From Paraherbaspirillum soli (GTDB taxonomy: Bacteria; Pseudomonadota; Gammaproteobacteria; Burkholderiales; Burkholderiaceae_D): a stretch of DNA of 64,000 nucleotides. Below are positions 1 to 7,971 of the stretch, in pieces. The stretch is from NCBI RefSeq assembly GCF_042654985.1, contig NZ_JBHSMT010000023.1, forward strand, positions 62,001-126,000, given 5' to 3'. A program made the translations under genes and the position numbers. How positions within the stretch are numbered: the first letter of the stretch is position 1; every line of letters starts with the position of its first letter. The notes beneath the pieces are model-generated. The model ran no database searches. It was not told the origin of the DNA and worked only from the letters and a program-made list of their open reading frames with translations.

Positions 1-380
1 TGAAGAACACGCCGGAGTTTTTCCGCCGCTACGTCGAACACTATGTCAGCAACCCGCTGGACGGCTCGGCTGCCGCCCTGGCAGCCACCAAAACCCGGGT
101 ATTCAGCGATGAAGGTTTCAAACAGCAATGGGATGCCTTGCTGGCGGCCGACAAAGTGATCCTGGCGATGCTGGCCGGCGGCGTGACCGACTTGCACAGC
201 AAAGCGGCATTGAGCCGCCTGGGCAGCGAGTTGGGAATAGGCGATGCGGTGAACAAAAACACAATACAAAACGCCCTGCGCCGCTTGAGCGACAAAAATA
301 TCGTGACAAAGATCGATTACGGCCTTTATCAATTCGAGGATGAAGCCTTGGCTGACTGGGTGCGCCACAGGGATGCGTAG
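1..380 (+). CDS. C-terminal part of an ATP-binding protein with winged-helix end (5' truncated)
   Basis: The reading frame is open from base 3 to the TAG at 378-380, and no start lies in the window, so about 125 C-terminal residues are visible. The last 70 residues look like a small winged helix: a helix with LAMLAGG, then a segment with NTIQNALRRLSDKNIV and a short beta hairpin (YGLYQFED). This arrangement is common at the C-terminus of archaeal-type AAA ATPases and DNA-binding ATPases. No Walker motif can be seen because the 5' part is missing. It reads toward the ftsK-like gene 170 bp downstream. The family call is tentative; the coding call is firmer because the open frame and amino-acid composition are gene-like. 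Confidence 0.55.
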   Translation, partial: KNTPEFFRRYVEHYVSNPLDGSAAALAATKTRVFSDEGFKQQWDALLAADKVILAMLAGGVTDLHSKAALSRLGSELGIGDAVNKNTIQNALRRLSDKNIVTKIDYGLYQFEDEALADWVRHRDA

Positions 381-549
381 CGGCCGGCCGCCTTCGGTGT
401 TGCGCCAAATCGACATGGCAACACGCGCTGCATTTTCAGTTAATATCACCCACTTTCTTTTTTAAGGACACTCAGCGAACTTCGGTCTCGTCTGATCGGC
501 CGAGCGTTTCCGATGACCTCGGAACGCCGATTTTTCGTTGAATTTGAGC

Positions 550-3201
550 ATGCATATAGCTGTTTTCGATTGGTTCGGATGGTCGCTACTCTGGCTTACC
601 CCACTGCTTTGGCGCGTGATCAAGGCGCGCCGGGCCGGCGTCACCACGCTGCGCGGACCGGGATCGATTCGATTGTGGCTAGGCACCTTGCTCATATTGT
701 TGGCCAGCAGCGCACTGGAAGCCGCCATCCGCATGACGGATGCAACGCCATTGAGCGGCGACTTTGCAGGGCAAGCCGTGGCACGAGCCCTGATCGGCGG
801 CTTCGGTCAGGTCGGCGGCGTGCTGACGATGATGGCGGTGGTCATGCTGGCGCTGTCATGGTTGTTCGGCACCGGCTGGTTGAAACCCATTGCGTGGCTG
901 GCAACACCGTTGCGCGGCATTTTCCCCAAGCAGACGGACAATAGCGCCCCCCAACGCGAACAACGCACGACGCGGATCGTCGCGCCCATCCAATCCGGGA
1001 CAGCTTCCGCCAGACCGCGGGAGATCATCGCGGCGCCGCCACGCAAACGAAAATCCTGGCGCCTGCCCTCGGCCGCCGACCAGGTGGCGTTCTCCGACAA
1101 TCCGCAAAAACCCCGGCAGACACGGCCGGAAGCGAAACCATCCGGCAGGACCATGTCCGAATGGGCCGTGTTCGAACAAATCATCCCCACGCCCGCGATG
1201 CGCGCGCGCGCCAATGCCGCCCAGGCAGCGCGCAACTCAGCCGCAACTCGACCAGGCGGCATGCTGCCGTATCAAAGCAATCAGGCGCAGCCGCGCCACG
1301 CCCAGACCAGGACCATCAGCACCCGCCCGGCCGCATTGCCCGCCAACAGCGTTGCCTCCCCTGCCCTGCCGATCAAGCTCGCCGCTGTGACCGATCATCA
1401 AGCGAGCGATGCCACCATCGCCTTGGCCGCTCTCCCGCTACCGCCGGAAATACTGCCAATGGCACCAACCATTTCTCCGGCGCTGCTCACCCCTGTCGAC
1501 ACATTCGCCGACACCACGCACTTGCTCAATCAGGCACCAGCATCCTTGCCTGCCTGGACGATTGACGATGCGCCGGACACCGTCATCGACATCAGCGGTC
1601 TGATTTCCCTGCGACCGGTCGGCGGGCAAGCAGCGCCGGCTGCCAGCGAGCACCCCCGACATCCGGCGGCACAACAGATCAAGACAGAAGATCAATTCCA
1701 ATTTCACGCCCCGCATCAACTCAGCATCGACTTGCCCGGGCTCGACCTGCTCGATCCGGCAGTCAATGAAATTATCGATATCCCGGCCGAGCGCCTGGCG
1801 GAAACCGGCGTGCTGATCGAACAACGCTTGAAAGAGTTCAAGGTGCCCGTGACCGTCCTCGGCGCCGATGCCGGGCCGGTGATTACCCGCTTTGAAGTGG
1901 AGCCGGCGCTAGGCGTACGCGGTAGCCAGATCGTCGGCCTGATGAAGGATTTGTCGCGCGCGCTGGGACTGACGTCGATTCGCGTGGTGGAAACCATCCC
2001 CGGCAAAACCTGCATGGGACTGGAGCTGCCGAACGAGAAACGGCAAATGATCCGGCTCTCCGAAATCCTGGAATCGGACGCCTATCAGCACTCGGCATCG
2101 CGCCTGACCCTGGCGCTGGGCAAGGACATCACCGGCAATCCTATCGTCGCCGACCTGGCGCGCGCGCCGCACATGCTGGTCGCCGGCACCACCGGCTCCG
2201 GCAAATCGGTCGCCATCAACGCCATGATTTTGTCATTGCTTTACAAGTCGACGCCGGAAGACGTGCGGCTGATCATGATCGATCCCAAAATGCTGGAATT
2301 GTCGGTGTACGAAGGCATCCCGCATCTGCTGGCGCCGGTCGTGACCGACATGAAACTGGCCTCCAACGCGCTGACCTGGTGTGTCGCCGAGATGGACAAA
2401 CGCTACCGCCTGATGTCTGCGCTAGGCGTGCGCAACCTGGCCGGATTCAACCAAAAGATTCGCGACGGCCAGATGCGCGGCAAAAAGGTCACCAACCCGT
2501 TCTCGCTGACACCCGACGCCCCCGAACCGCTGTCCACGCTGCCTCTGATCGTGGTCATCATCGACGAGCTGGCCGATTTGATGATGGTGACCGGCAAAAA
2601 AATCGAAGAACTGATCGCCCGCCTGGCGCAAAAAGCCCGCGCCGCCGGCATCCACCTGATCCTGGCGACCCAGCGCCCTTCGGTCGACGTGATCACCGGC
2701 CTGATCAAAGCCAACATCCCGACCCGGGTCGCGTTCCAGGTCTCATCCAAGATCGACTCCCGCACCATCCTCGACCAAATGGGCGCCGAAGCCCTGCTCG
2801 GCCACGGCGACATGCTGTTCCTGCCGCCCGGCTCCGGCTACCCGCAACGGGTGCACGGCGCCTTCGTCTCCGACGAAGAAGTGCATCGGGTGGTCGAGCA
2901 TCTGAAACAGTTCGGCGAACCCGAATACGAAGAAGCCATCCTGGCCGGCGCCCCCGCCGAGAATGCCGGCGCAGAACCGACCGCAGAAAGCCAGGATGCC
3001 GAGGCCGATCCGCTGTACGACGAAGCGGTCGCCTTCGTCCTGCGCACCCGGCGCGCCTCGATTTCATCGGTGCAGCGGCAACTGCGGGTCGGCTACAACC
3101 GCGCAGCGCGGCTGGTGGAACAAATGGAAGCGGCCGGCATCGTGTCGTCGGTGGCGACCAACGGCAGCCGTGAGGTGTTGGCGCCGGCGCAGGTGGAGTG
3201 A
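550..3201 (+). CDS. ftsK: FtsK/SpoIIIE-family DNA translocase, orphan copy lacking the first membrane helix
   Basis: ATP-driven DNA pump that moves chromosome ends at the division septum. Residues 1-120 carry three hydrophobic segments matching TM2-TM4 of FtsK. A Pro/Ala-rich linker of about 270 residues follows, then the alpha/beta motor: Walker A GTTGSGKS near residue 545 and Walker B LIVVIIDELAD near 670. The C-terminal gamma winged helix (about 820-875, with RRASISSVQRQLRVGYNRAARL) is the domain that reads KOPS and contacts XerD. Upstream in frame there is a stop at 514, leaving only TTG 538 or ATG 550; neither has a good ribosome site. The usual first helix and periplasmic loop are therefore absent. 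Family members usually have four helices. It is not beside lolA or trxB, so it is probably a second ftsK paralog. Confidence 0.9.
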   Translation: MHIAVFDWFGWSLLWLTPLLWRVIKARRAGVTTLRGPGSIRLWLGTLLILLASSALEAAIRMTDATPLSGDFAGQAVARALIGGFGQVGGVLTMMAVVMLALSWLFGTGWLKPIAWLATPLRGIFPKQTDNSAPQREQRTTRIVAPIQSGTASARPREIIAAPPRKRKSWRLPSAADQVAFSDNPQKPRQTRPEAKPSGRTMSEWAVFEQIIPTPAMRARANAAQAARNSAATRPGGMLPYQSNQAQPRHAQTRTISTRPAALPANSVASPALPIKLAAVTDHQASDATIALAALPLPPEILPMAPTISPALLTPVDTFADTTHLLNQAPASLPAWTIDDAPDTVIDISGLISLRPVGGQAAPAASEHPRHPAAQQIKTEDQFQFHAPHQLSIDLPGLDLLDPAVNEIIDIPAERLAETGVLIEQRLKEFKVPVTVLGADAGPVITRFEVEPALGVRGSQIVGLMKDLSRALGLTSIRVVETIPGKTCMGLELPNEKRQMIRLSEILESDAYQHSASRLTLALGKDITGNPIVADLARAPHMLVAGTTGSGKSVAINAMILSLLYKSTPEDVRLIMIDPKMLELSVYEGIPHLLAPVVTDMKLASNALTWCVAEMDKRYRLMSALGVRNLAGFNQKIRDGQMRGKKVTNPFSLTPDAPEPLSTLPLIVVIIDELADLMMVTGKKIEELIARLAQKARAAGIHLILATQRPSVDVITGLIKANIPTRVAFQVSSKIDSRTILDQMGAEALLGHGDMLFLPPGSGYPQRVHGAFVSDEEVHRVVEHLKQFGEPEYEEAILAGAPAENAGAEPTAESQDAEADPLYDEAVAFVLRTRRASISSVQRQLRVGYNRAARLVEQMEAAGIVSSVATNGSREVLAPAQVE

Positions 3202-3270
3202 GCGTTACATCTCGGAAGAAGCGAATGAGTCTTCCGTGTCGGCGTTATTGAGAGTGAAGATTTGTTCGCA
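3192..3270 (+). repeat. Dispersed hairpin repeat, copy 1
   Basis: About 80 bp that recurs with few changes at 7006-7085. The core is a perfect 7-bp inverted repeat, CGGAAGA (3213-3219) and TCTTCCG (3230-3236), around a 10-base loop. Flanking shared words are GAGCGTTACATCT before it and GAAGATTTGTTC after it. This copy starts inside the last codons of ftsK and includes its TGA, so it may also act as a transcription or mRNA end. No open reading frame or transposase is attached. Confidence 0.75.
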
Positions 3271-3355
3271 GGATTTGAATCGATTTTTTCAGAATTGGCT
3301 TGCTGACGACCAAGCCCATGGCTGATGCTCAACTTACCCCAAGAAAGAGTCTGGC

Positions 3356-3751
3356 ATGAAAGATATATCCAAATCAGCTGTCGAGACGAACTCCGCCGAG
3401 GAAATCGTCCAGAAACAGCTCAATGCCTACAATGCGCGCGACATGGATGCCTTCCTTGCCACGTATGCGGACGAAGCCGAGATTTTTAGATTTCCGACCA
3501 CGCCGTTGGCGAAGGGCAAGGAGGAAATGCGCAAGAACTATACGGTACGGTTCAGCGATACGATTTTGCATTGCATCATCGTCAAGCGCATTGTGATGGG
3601 AAATACCGTCGTCGACCATGAGCGCATTCGCGTCACGCTACCCGAAGGACCAGGCGTCATGGAGGCGATTGCCATTTATGAAGTCCACGATGGAAAAATC
3701 GCCAAGGTAACGCTGATTTCCGGGAAAAAAACACCGGGCGAAAAGTTGTAA
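3356..3751 (+). CDS. NTF2-like / SnoaL-like family protein
   Basis: A 131-residue protein of the cone-shaped alpha+beta NTF2-like fold. It has an opening helix with QLNAYNARDMDAFLATYADEAEIF, the hallmark of SnoaL-like and ketosteroid-isomerase-like proteins, then strands ending in AIYEVHDGKIAKV. There is no signal peptide. A purine-rich AAGAAAGAG lies just before the ATG. Members of this fold bind small hydrophobic ligands or act as isomerases or hydrolases; the substrate cannot be deduced here. The gene stands alone between a hairpin repeat and a GTAGGGCGGA palindrome, so it gives no operon clue. Confidence 0.8.
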   Translation: MKDISKSAVETNSAEEIVQKQLNAYNARDMDAFLATYADEAEIFRFPTTPLAKGKEEMRKNYTVRFSDTILHCIIVKRIVMGNTVVDHERIRVTLPEGPGVMEAIAIYEVHDGKIAKVTLISGKKTPGEKL

Positions 3752-3819
3752 GCGGATTCCCGACAACGACTTATCTTGCACCAGGTCCCCCGAACCGTTC
3801 ATTGCATCGACGACAGTGC

Positions 3820-3942
3820 GTAGGGCGGATGAGCGCAGCGTTATCCGCCGCTGGATGCTCCGCCGGTGTTTGATGCGTCCGAATCGGCGGACGACGCTGC
3901 GCTTTTCCGCCCTACATTACTGGAAAGCCCAAGCTATCGACG
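3820..3942. repeat. GTAGGGCGGA palindromic repeat, copy 1
   Basis: Inverted ends GTAGGGCGGA (3820-3829) and TCCGCCCTAC (3906-3915), followed by a conserved tail ATTACTGG-AAGCCCAAGCTA (3916-3936) and CGACG. The same ends and tail recur at 8045-8245. On the minus strand the tail contains the TAG that ends the lysR gene. It resembles the REP/BIME class of extragenic palindromes. Confidence 0.75.
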
Positions 3943-4860
3943 CCGCACAGAGCTATGCACCTCCGGCACCTCGGCCGCATTCATCTTCTCGATCACCAAC
4001 CCGATGAACGCCGATACCGCGAGCGGCAGGTGCCGGCGGCTCGGATACAGCACGCTCATGCCGTAGCCGATGCGCTGGTATTGAGGCAGCACCGGGACCA
4101 GCGCACCGGCCTGAACGTCGAGCTTGGCCATCGCGGGCGGCAGCAGAGCGATGCCGAGTCCGGCCACGGTGGCCTTGCGCAGTGCCTGCGCGGTATTGCC
4201 GCTGAAGCGCCCGGCGACTTGCACTTCTTCCTCGCCGTTCGGGCCGACCAAACGCCATGTGGCGCGGCCGCTGGGATGCGTCGGGATCACACAATCGTGG
4301 CTCACCAGTTCCTGCAGCGTGCGGGGTGCGCCGCGCACGGCGATGTAAGCGGGACTTGCCACCATGCCGTCGCTGCGGAGGTCGAGGATCTGACGGCCGA
4401 CATAGCCTGAATCGCGCAAGGGCCCGCCGCGAAAGGCGATGTCGATCTGCTCTGCGATCAAGTCGGCGTTCGCATCGCTGAGCACGAAGTCGAGTCGCAC
4501 GCGCGGGTGCGCGGCCAGAAACTCGCTCACCCACTCCATCGGGAAGATGTCGAAAAAGTCAGCCGGCGCCGCCACGCGCACCAGGCCGCTGGGTGCGCTG
4601 CTGCCCGTCATCAACTCCTGCCCCGCTTCGAGCAGGCCGTCGACCGCTCCCGCGCAACGCTCATGAAAACCTTGGCCAGCACTTGTGAGCGTGAGCTTGC
4701 GGGTGGAACGTTGCAGCAGCCGCGTGCCGAGCTGCGCTTCAAGCTGCTGGACGCGGCGGCTCACGGTATTGGGCGGCAAGCCCAGCCGCCGAGCCGCCTC
4801 TGCAAAGCTGCCGCTGCGCACTACCTGCACAAACATGGCGATGTCATTGAGGTCGAGCAT
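3934..4860 (-). CDS. LysR-family transcriptional regulator
   Basis: 308 residues, standard LTTR length. The N-terminal winged helix-turn-helix (residues 1-60) has MFVQVVRSGSFAEAARRLGLPPNTVSRRVQQLE, and is followed by the linker helix and a two-lobed periplasmic-binding-protein-like effector domain (about 90-295). The closest style is the AaeR/DmlR/CrgA group. It is divergent from the FMN-reductase / NmrA / VOC genes, the usual layout for an LTTR controlling its neighbour. A dyad ATTG-N11-CAAT lies in the shared intergenic region. The stop codon falls inside a dispersed palindrome, so the last residues (VRRR) are partly repeat-encoded. The inducer is unknown; a redox or quinone-type signal would fit the neighbours. 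Confidence 0.92.
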   Translation of the reverse strand: MLDLNDIAMFVQVVRSGSFAEAARRLGLPPNTVSRRVQQLEAQLGTRLLQRSTRKLTLTSAGQGFHERCAGAVDGLLEAGQELMTGSSAPSGLVRVAAPADFFDIFPMEWVSEFLAAHPRVRLDFVLSDANADLIAEQIDIAFRGGPLRDSGYVGRQILDLRSDGMVASPAYIAVRGAPRTLQELVSHDCVIPTHPSGRATWRLVGPNGEEEVQVAGRFSGNTAQALRKATVAGLGIALLPPAMAKLDVQAGALVPVLPQYQRIGYGMSVLYPSRRHLPLAVSAFIGLVIEKMNAAEVPEVHSSVRRR

Positions 4861-4899
4861 GGCAGGTCATTCCTAACATGAGTGGACGAGTGCAATCCA

Positions 4900-4918
4900 A
4901 TTGTACCGGCTAGTCAAT
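4900..4918. promoter_or_regulatory. Candidate LysR-type binding site (ATTG-N11-CAAT)
   Basis: A dyad of the T-N11-A type typical of LysR regulators, located 40 bp from the lysR start and 86 bp from the start of the FMN reductase gene. Called on form and position only. Confidence 0.4.
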
Positions 4919-5003
4919 CAATCGACCGAGCCCTATTGTTCAGGCATCGAGCCGCGAGGCTCCCAACTCCGCACAGCGGACTTTGCAAGGACATCGACTT
5001 ATC

Positions 5004-5591
5004 ATGACCCCACAGCAACAACCCCGGATCGGCATCGTCATCGGCTCGACACGCGAAGGCCGCTTCGGCGAAAAGCCCGCGTACTGGATCCACGAGATCG
5101 CCAAGCAACGCGCCGACCTCGCCTTCGAACTGATCGACTTGCGCGATCACCCCCTGCCCTTCTTCAACGAGCCAATGTCGCCGGCCTGGGGGGCGGCGAA
5201 GAACGAGGCCGCGCAGCGCTGGGCCGACAAGCTCGCTACGCTGGACGGCCTGATCGTGGTCGCGCCCGAGTACAACCATGGACCGAGCGCAGTGCTGAAA
5301 AACGCGTTCGACTACGCGTACAAGGAATTCATCCGCAAGCCGATCGGCTTCGTCGGATACGGCGGAGTCGGCGCGGCACGGGCTATCGAGCACTTACGGC
5401 TCATCGCTGTCGAGTTGCAGATGGCGCCGGTGCGCAATGCCGTTCACATCGGCATGGTGGAGTTCCTCGGCATCTGGCAACAGGACAAGACCTTCGAAGA
5501 TTTTCCGCATCTGTCGCAGGCCGCCAACGGATTGCTCGACGACATCGGCTGGTGGGCCAAGGCGCTCAAGACCGCAAAGGAAGCCGCATGA
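5004..5591 (+). CDS. NADPH-dependent FMN reductase-like flavoprotein
   Basis: 195 residues of the flavodoxin-like FMN_red family. The N-terminal phosphate-binding loop GSTREGRFGEK binds FMN, and APEYNHGPSAVLKNAFDY (middle of the protein) is the family's second signature around the isoalloxazine. These enzymes pass electrons from NAD(P)H via FMN to quinones, azo dyes or metals. ATG 5004 is preferred because AAGGA at 4987-4991 precedes it; a TTG 21 bp upstream is also in frame. It is the first gene after the divergent lysR and is followed 32 bp later by an NmrA-like gene, so it is probably the lead gene of a redox or detoxification operon. Confidence 0.88.
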   Translation: MTPQQQPRIGIVIGSTREGRFGEKPAYWIHEIAKQRADLAFELIDLRDHPLPFFNEPMSPAWGAAKNEAAQRWADKLATLDGLIVVAPEYNHGPSAVLKNAFDYAYKEFIRKPIGFVGYGGVGAARAIEHLRLIAVELQMAPVRNAVHIGMVEFLGIWQQDKTFEDFPHLSQAANGLLDDIGWWAKALKTAKEAA

Positions 5592-5623
5592 GCACCGCTT
5601 CACCGCCGCATTGGAGAACTACC

Positions 5624-6544
5624 ATGTCAAACACCAAAAAGCTCATCGCCGTCGTCGGCGCAACCGGTCATCAGGGCGGCGCCGTCGTGCGCGCGCTGCG
5701 GGCGAGCGGTCAATTCAAGGTACGCGCGTTGACGCGCAATCCGGCCAAGTATCCGCAGTTGGCTGATGCGCAGTTGGCTAATGAAGTCGTTCTGGCGGAT
5801 CTGAATCGTCCGGAAACACTGAAAGCCGCGTTTGCCGGAGCACACGGGGTTTTTCTGGTCACCAATTTCCAGGAAGCGGGCACGGACGAGCGCAAGCAGG
5901 CACTCGCGGCCGTTCACGCGGCCAAAGATGCCGGCGTTCAGCACTTCATCTGGTCGACGCTTCCGAACGTGGAGACGATTAGCCGCGGCAAGCTCGATGT
6001 CCCGCATTTCACGGGCAAAGCAAAAATCGACCGCATCGTGACGGAGGCTGGATTCGCGCACCACACATTCGTGATCGCGCCGTTCTTCTACCAAAATCTG
6101 GTCGGCGTATTGGCTCCCCAGAAGCAAGCGGATGAGAGCATGGGCTGGGCGATCCCGCTCGATCCGGACAAGCGCGTCATTCACATGGGCGACATCACCG
6201 AACTCGGCCCCATCGTGGTCGGCGCATTCGCGCAGCCGGAACTGGCGGGGCACGGCGAACATTTGCCGCTGGTCGGCGACTTCCTGAGCTTCAACGAAGT
6301 CATCGGCACGCTGAATCAACAGGGGCACAAGTTCTCGTTCACGCAAGTCCCGCCAGAACTCTTTGCCGGCTGGTTCCCAGGCGCCAAGGAAATCACGGAG
6401 ATGCTCGCCTACTTCGAGGCCCACACCTACCTCGGTGCGGATTCGCGCGACGCAATTGCGCTGGCCACCAGAGTCGCCGGCCGCCAACCGACCAAGTTCG
6501 CCACGTGGGCTAGGGAGAACTTCGCGATCCCGGCGCCAGCCTGA
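5624..6544 (+). CDS. NmrA-like NAD(P)-binding Rossmann protein
   Basis: 306 residues. The N-terminus shows the dinucleotide loop VVGATGHQGGAVVRALR (GxxGxxG), followed by VRALTRNPAKYP, a typical NADP-preferring loop. The rest matches the NmrA/HSCARG/QOR2 atypical short-chain dehydrogenases, which often sense the NADPH/NADP ratio or reduce quinones; the catalytic Tyr-Lys pair of classical SDRs is not evident. The ATG at 5624 was chosen because homology starts there; the frame stays open far upstream without protein-like content. It follows the FMN reductase gene and precedes a VOC protein, consistent with one redox-stress unit under the divergent LysR regulator. Confidence 0.85.
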   Translation: MSNTKKLIAVVGATGHQGGAVVRALRASGQFKVRALTRNPAKYPQLADAQLANEVVLADLNRPETLKAAFAGAHGVFLVTNFQEAGTDERKQALAAVHAAKDAGVQHFIWSTLPNVETISRGKLDVPHFTGKAKIDRIVTEAGFAHHTFVIAPFFYQNLVGVLAPQKQADESMGWAIPLDPDKRVIHMGDITELGPIVVGAFAQPELAGHGEHLPLVGDFLSFNEVIGTLNQQGHKFSFTQVPPELFAGWFPGAKEITEMLAYFEAHTYLGADSRDAIALATRVAGRQPTKFATWARENFAIPAPA

Positions 6545-6605
6545 AAATAGTTGGCGGGTTTGAGATAATTTTTGCTCTCTAAGGATGCTTAAAAGGAGGC
6601 GCAAC

Positions 6606-6989
6606 GTGAGCGTGCAGCTAAACCATACGATCGTCTGGTGCCGCGACAAGCAGAAATCGGCAACGTTCCTCACGGAAGTCCTGGGCCTGCAATCCGCCAC
6701 CCGATTCGGAGCTATGCTGGTCGTTCAGCTCAACAACAACGTTTCGCTCGACTTCTACGAGCGCGATGGCAAGATATTCTCCCAGCATTATGCTTTCTTG
6801 ATAAACGAAGACGACTTCGATCAAACCTTCGCCCGCATCCGCGAGCTAGGACTGCAGTATTGGGCAGACCCCGGCCAGCACCGGGCTGGAGAAATCAACC
6901 GGAACGACGGTGGCCGCGGGGTGTATTTTGAGGACCCCGATGGTCATCTTCTTGAGGTCATTACCCGACCTTATGGGAGTGGCGGGTAG
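6606..6989 (+). CDS. VOC-family (glyoxalase/bleomycin-resistance fold) protein
   Basis: 127 residues with the vicinal-oxygen-chelate fold. It opens with LNHTIVWCRDKQKSATFLTEVLGL and closes with GRGVYFEDPDGHLLEVITRPYG, the paired beta-alpha-beta-beta-beta ends. His (LNHT) and Glu (LLEVIT) are the usual metal ligands. The start is GTG 6606, fixed by a near-perfect Shine-Dalgarno AAAAGGAGG at 6591-6599; the in-frame ATG at 6585 lies before that site. The substrate is unknown: relatives include glyoxalase I, dioxygenases and fosfomycin/bleomycin resistance proteins. It lies 61 bp after the NmrA gene, possibly in the same operon. Confidence 0.85.
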   Translation: MSVQLNHTIVWCRDKQKSATFLTEVLGLQSATRFGAMLVVQLNNNVSLDFYERDGKIFSQHYAFLINEDDFDQTFARIRELGLQYWADPGQHRAGEINRNDGGRGVYFEDPDGHLLEVITRPYGSGG

Positions 6990-7005
6990 ATGGGGCGCAG
7001 GGTAA

Positions 7006-7085
7006 GGTGGAATGAGCGTTACATCTCGGAAGAAGTGAATGCGTCTTCCGTGCCGGCGGTTGTTGAGAGCGAAGATTTGTTCACA
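7006..7085 (+). repeat. Dispersed hairpin repeat, copy 2
   Basis: Second copy of the element at 3192-3270, same orientation. The stem CGGAAGA (7027-7033) / TCTTCCG (7044-7050) is conserved exactly while the loop differs at two bases. It sits 17 bp after the VOC gene and 12 bp before the LprI-like gene. Confidence 0.75.
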
Positions 7086-7096
7086 AGTATCTAAGA

Positions 7097-7528
7097 ATGA
7101 AAAAAATCCTATTGTTGATTTTGCTCGCTGCGGCGTCCGTGGCGAACGCGTCCCCTCGCTATGCGCCGCCGGATGGCGAGGTATTGACCGAACTGTCCCG
7201 CCGCAGCAATTTGCCTGAAGCCGATCTACGGCAGAGCCTTGCCAAATGCGACGCCAATCAGACCAATACAAATCTGTGTGCATATCGCGACCAGGTTGCG
7301 GCTGATCTGGCGCTTAAACATGTCGTCGCCGAAAAGGTGAGTCGACTGCCTAAGCGCGCACAGGTCATCGACGACAAAGTTGCCAAATGGGAGAAGTCTC
7401 GCGACGCCTCATGCGCGAAATCTGCCGAGCGCGAATGGGGCAACGGGTCGATGAAGCCAGCCGCACAGGCGATGTGCGTGACTGCAGAGACGAAGAAAAT
7501 GATTCGGTGGGCAGAGAACTTGAAATAG
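7097..7528 (+). CDS. LprI-like (DUF1311) secreted protein
   Basis: 143 residues with a clear Sec signal peptide (MKKILLLILLAAASVANA, cleavage near residue 18). The mature part has four cysteines: KCDANQ, NLCAY, DASCAKS and QAMCVT. The final 45 residues follow the LprI/DUF1311 pattern: W-K-x-Y/R-D-x-x-C, a Gly/Ser-rich turn, a second Cys, then a Thr-rich helix. Some members inhibit lysozyme or bind envelope components, but most are uncharacterised. No operon partner is evident; repeats lie on both sides. Confidence 0.7.
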   Translation: MKKILLLILLAAASVANASPRYAPPDGEVLTELSRRSNLPEADLRQSLAKCDANQTNTNLCAYRDQVAADLALKHVVAEKVSRLPKRAQVIDDKVAKWEKSRDASCAKSAEREWGNGSMKPAAQAMCVTAETKKMIRWAENLK

Positions 7529-7547
7529 AATCGCGCCGTTTTCGCGC

Positions 7548-7592
7548 GGACACAGTAATTCGGCACGTACGGTGCCTCTTAAACTATGTCCC
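7548..7592. repeat. RAYT-type palindrome, copy A
   Basis: GGACACAGTAATTCGGCAC ... GTGCCTCTTAAACTATGTCC. An imperfect inverted repeat whose arms recur at 7981-8026 and, in the opposite orientation, at 39302-39349. Such GGGGACA / TGTCCCC-ended hairpins resemble those mobilised by REP-associated tyrosine (Y1) transposases. No such transposase lies in the window. Confidence 0.7.
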
Positions 7593-7622
7593 GATGTTCG
7601 GTTGTGGTTGAGCCGAAGGCGA

Positions 7623-7660
7623 AGCCCAACGTTTCTTTAATCGCCACCGAACGTTGGGCT
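7623..7660. repeat. Inverted repeat AGCCCAACGTT / AACGTTGGGCT
   Basis: Perfect 11-bp arms (7623-7633 and 7650-7660) around a 16-base spacer, followed by GGAGCCCAACCTAC. It resembles the common extragenic palindromes that end in GGGCT...AGCCCAACCTAC in proteobacteria. Confidence 0.55.
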
Positions 7661-7971
7661 TTGGAGCCCAACCTACCGACTGCGCTGCCTGATCGAACAT
7701 ATGGGTATCGAGCGCGAGCATGCCGCCTGCTTCTTCGCCGATCGAACTCCATGCTTTTTCGCCAGCGCGTCATGCAACGACTCGCTATCGGAATACTTGG
7801 CGCTGCCTTTGAGGTGGCGCAGCGCCCCGTCACTGCCGCCTTTAATTTTTTTGACTATGATGATGCACTCCTGGTCCTCGGCAAAAGGGAGTCTCCGCCA
7901 GGGTGCAAAGCTGAGTATGTCAAAACATCAAAACTCAAAATCAACTACAACCCCTCGGCGCTCCGTGGTTC
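7661..7971. other. Spacer between repeats, no convincing gene
   Basis: About 310 bp between two palindromes. Short open frames exist on both strands, but none has a start with a ribosome site or recognisable protein features. The minus frame 7673-7927 reads plausibly (LKGSAKYSDSESLHDALAKKHG) yet has no start codon, so a decayed gene fragment is possible but unproved. Confidence 0.35.

Noticed and set aside
4901..5623. A very long open frame from 4901 continuing into the NmrA gene
   Set aside because: The first 240 codons are Arg-rich and out of frame with the FMN reductase that clearly occupies 5004-5591; only the part from 5624 is protein-like.
7673..7927. Minus-strand frame with plausible residues (LKGSAKYSDSESLHDALAKK)
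   Set aside because: No start codon or ribosome site and no recognised family; kept only as a possible decayed fragment.
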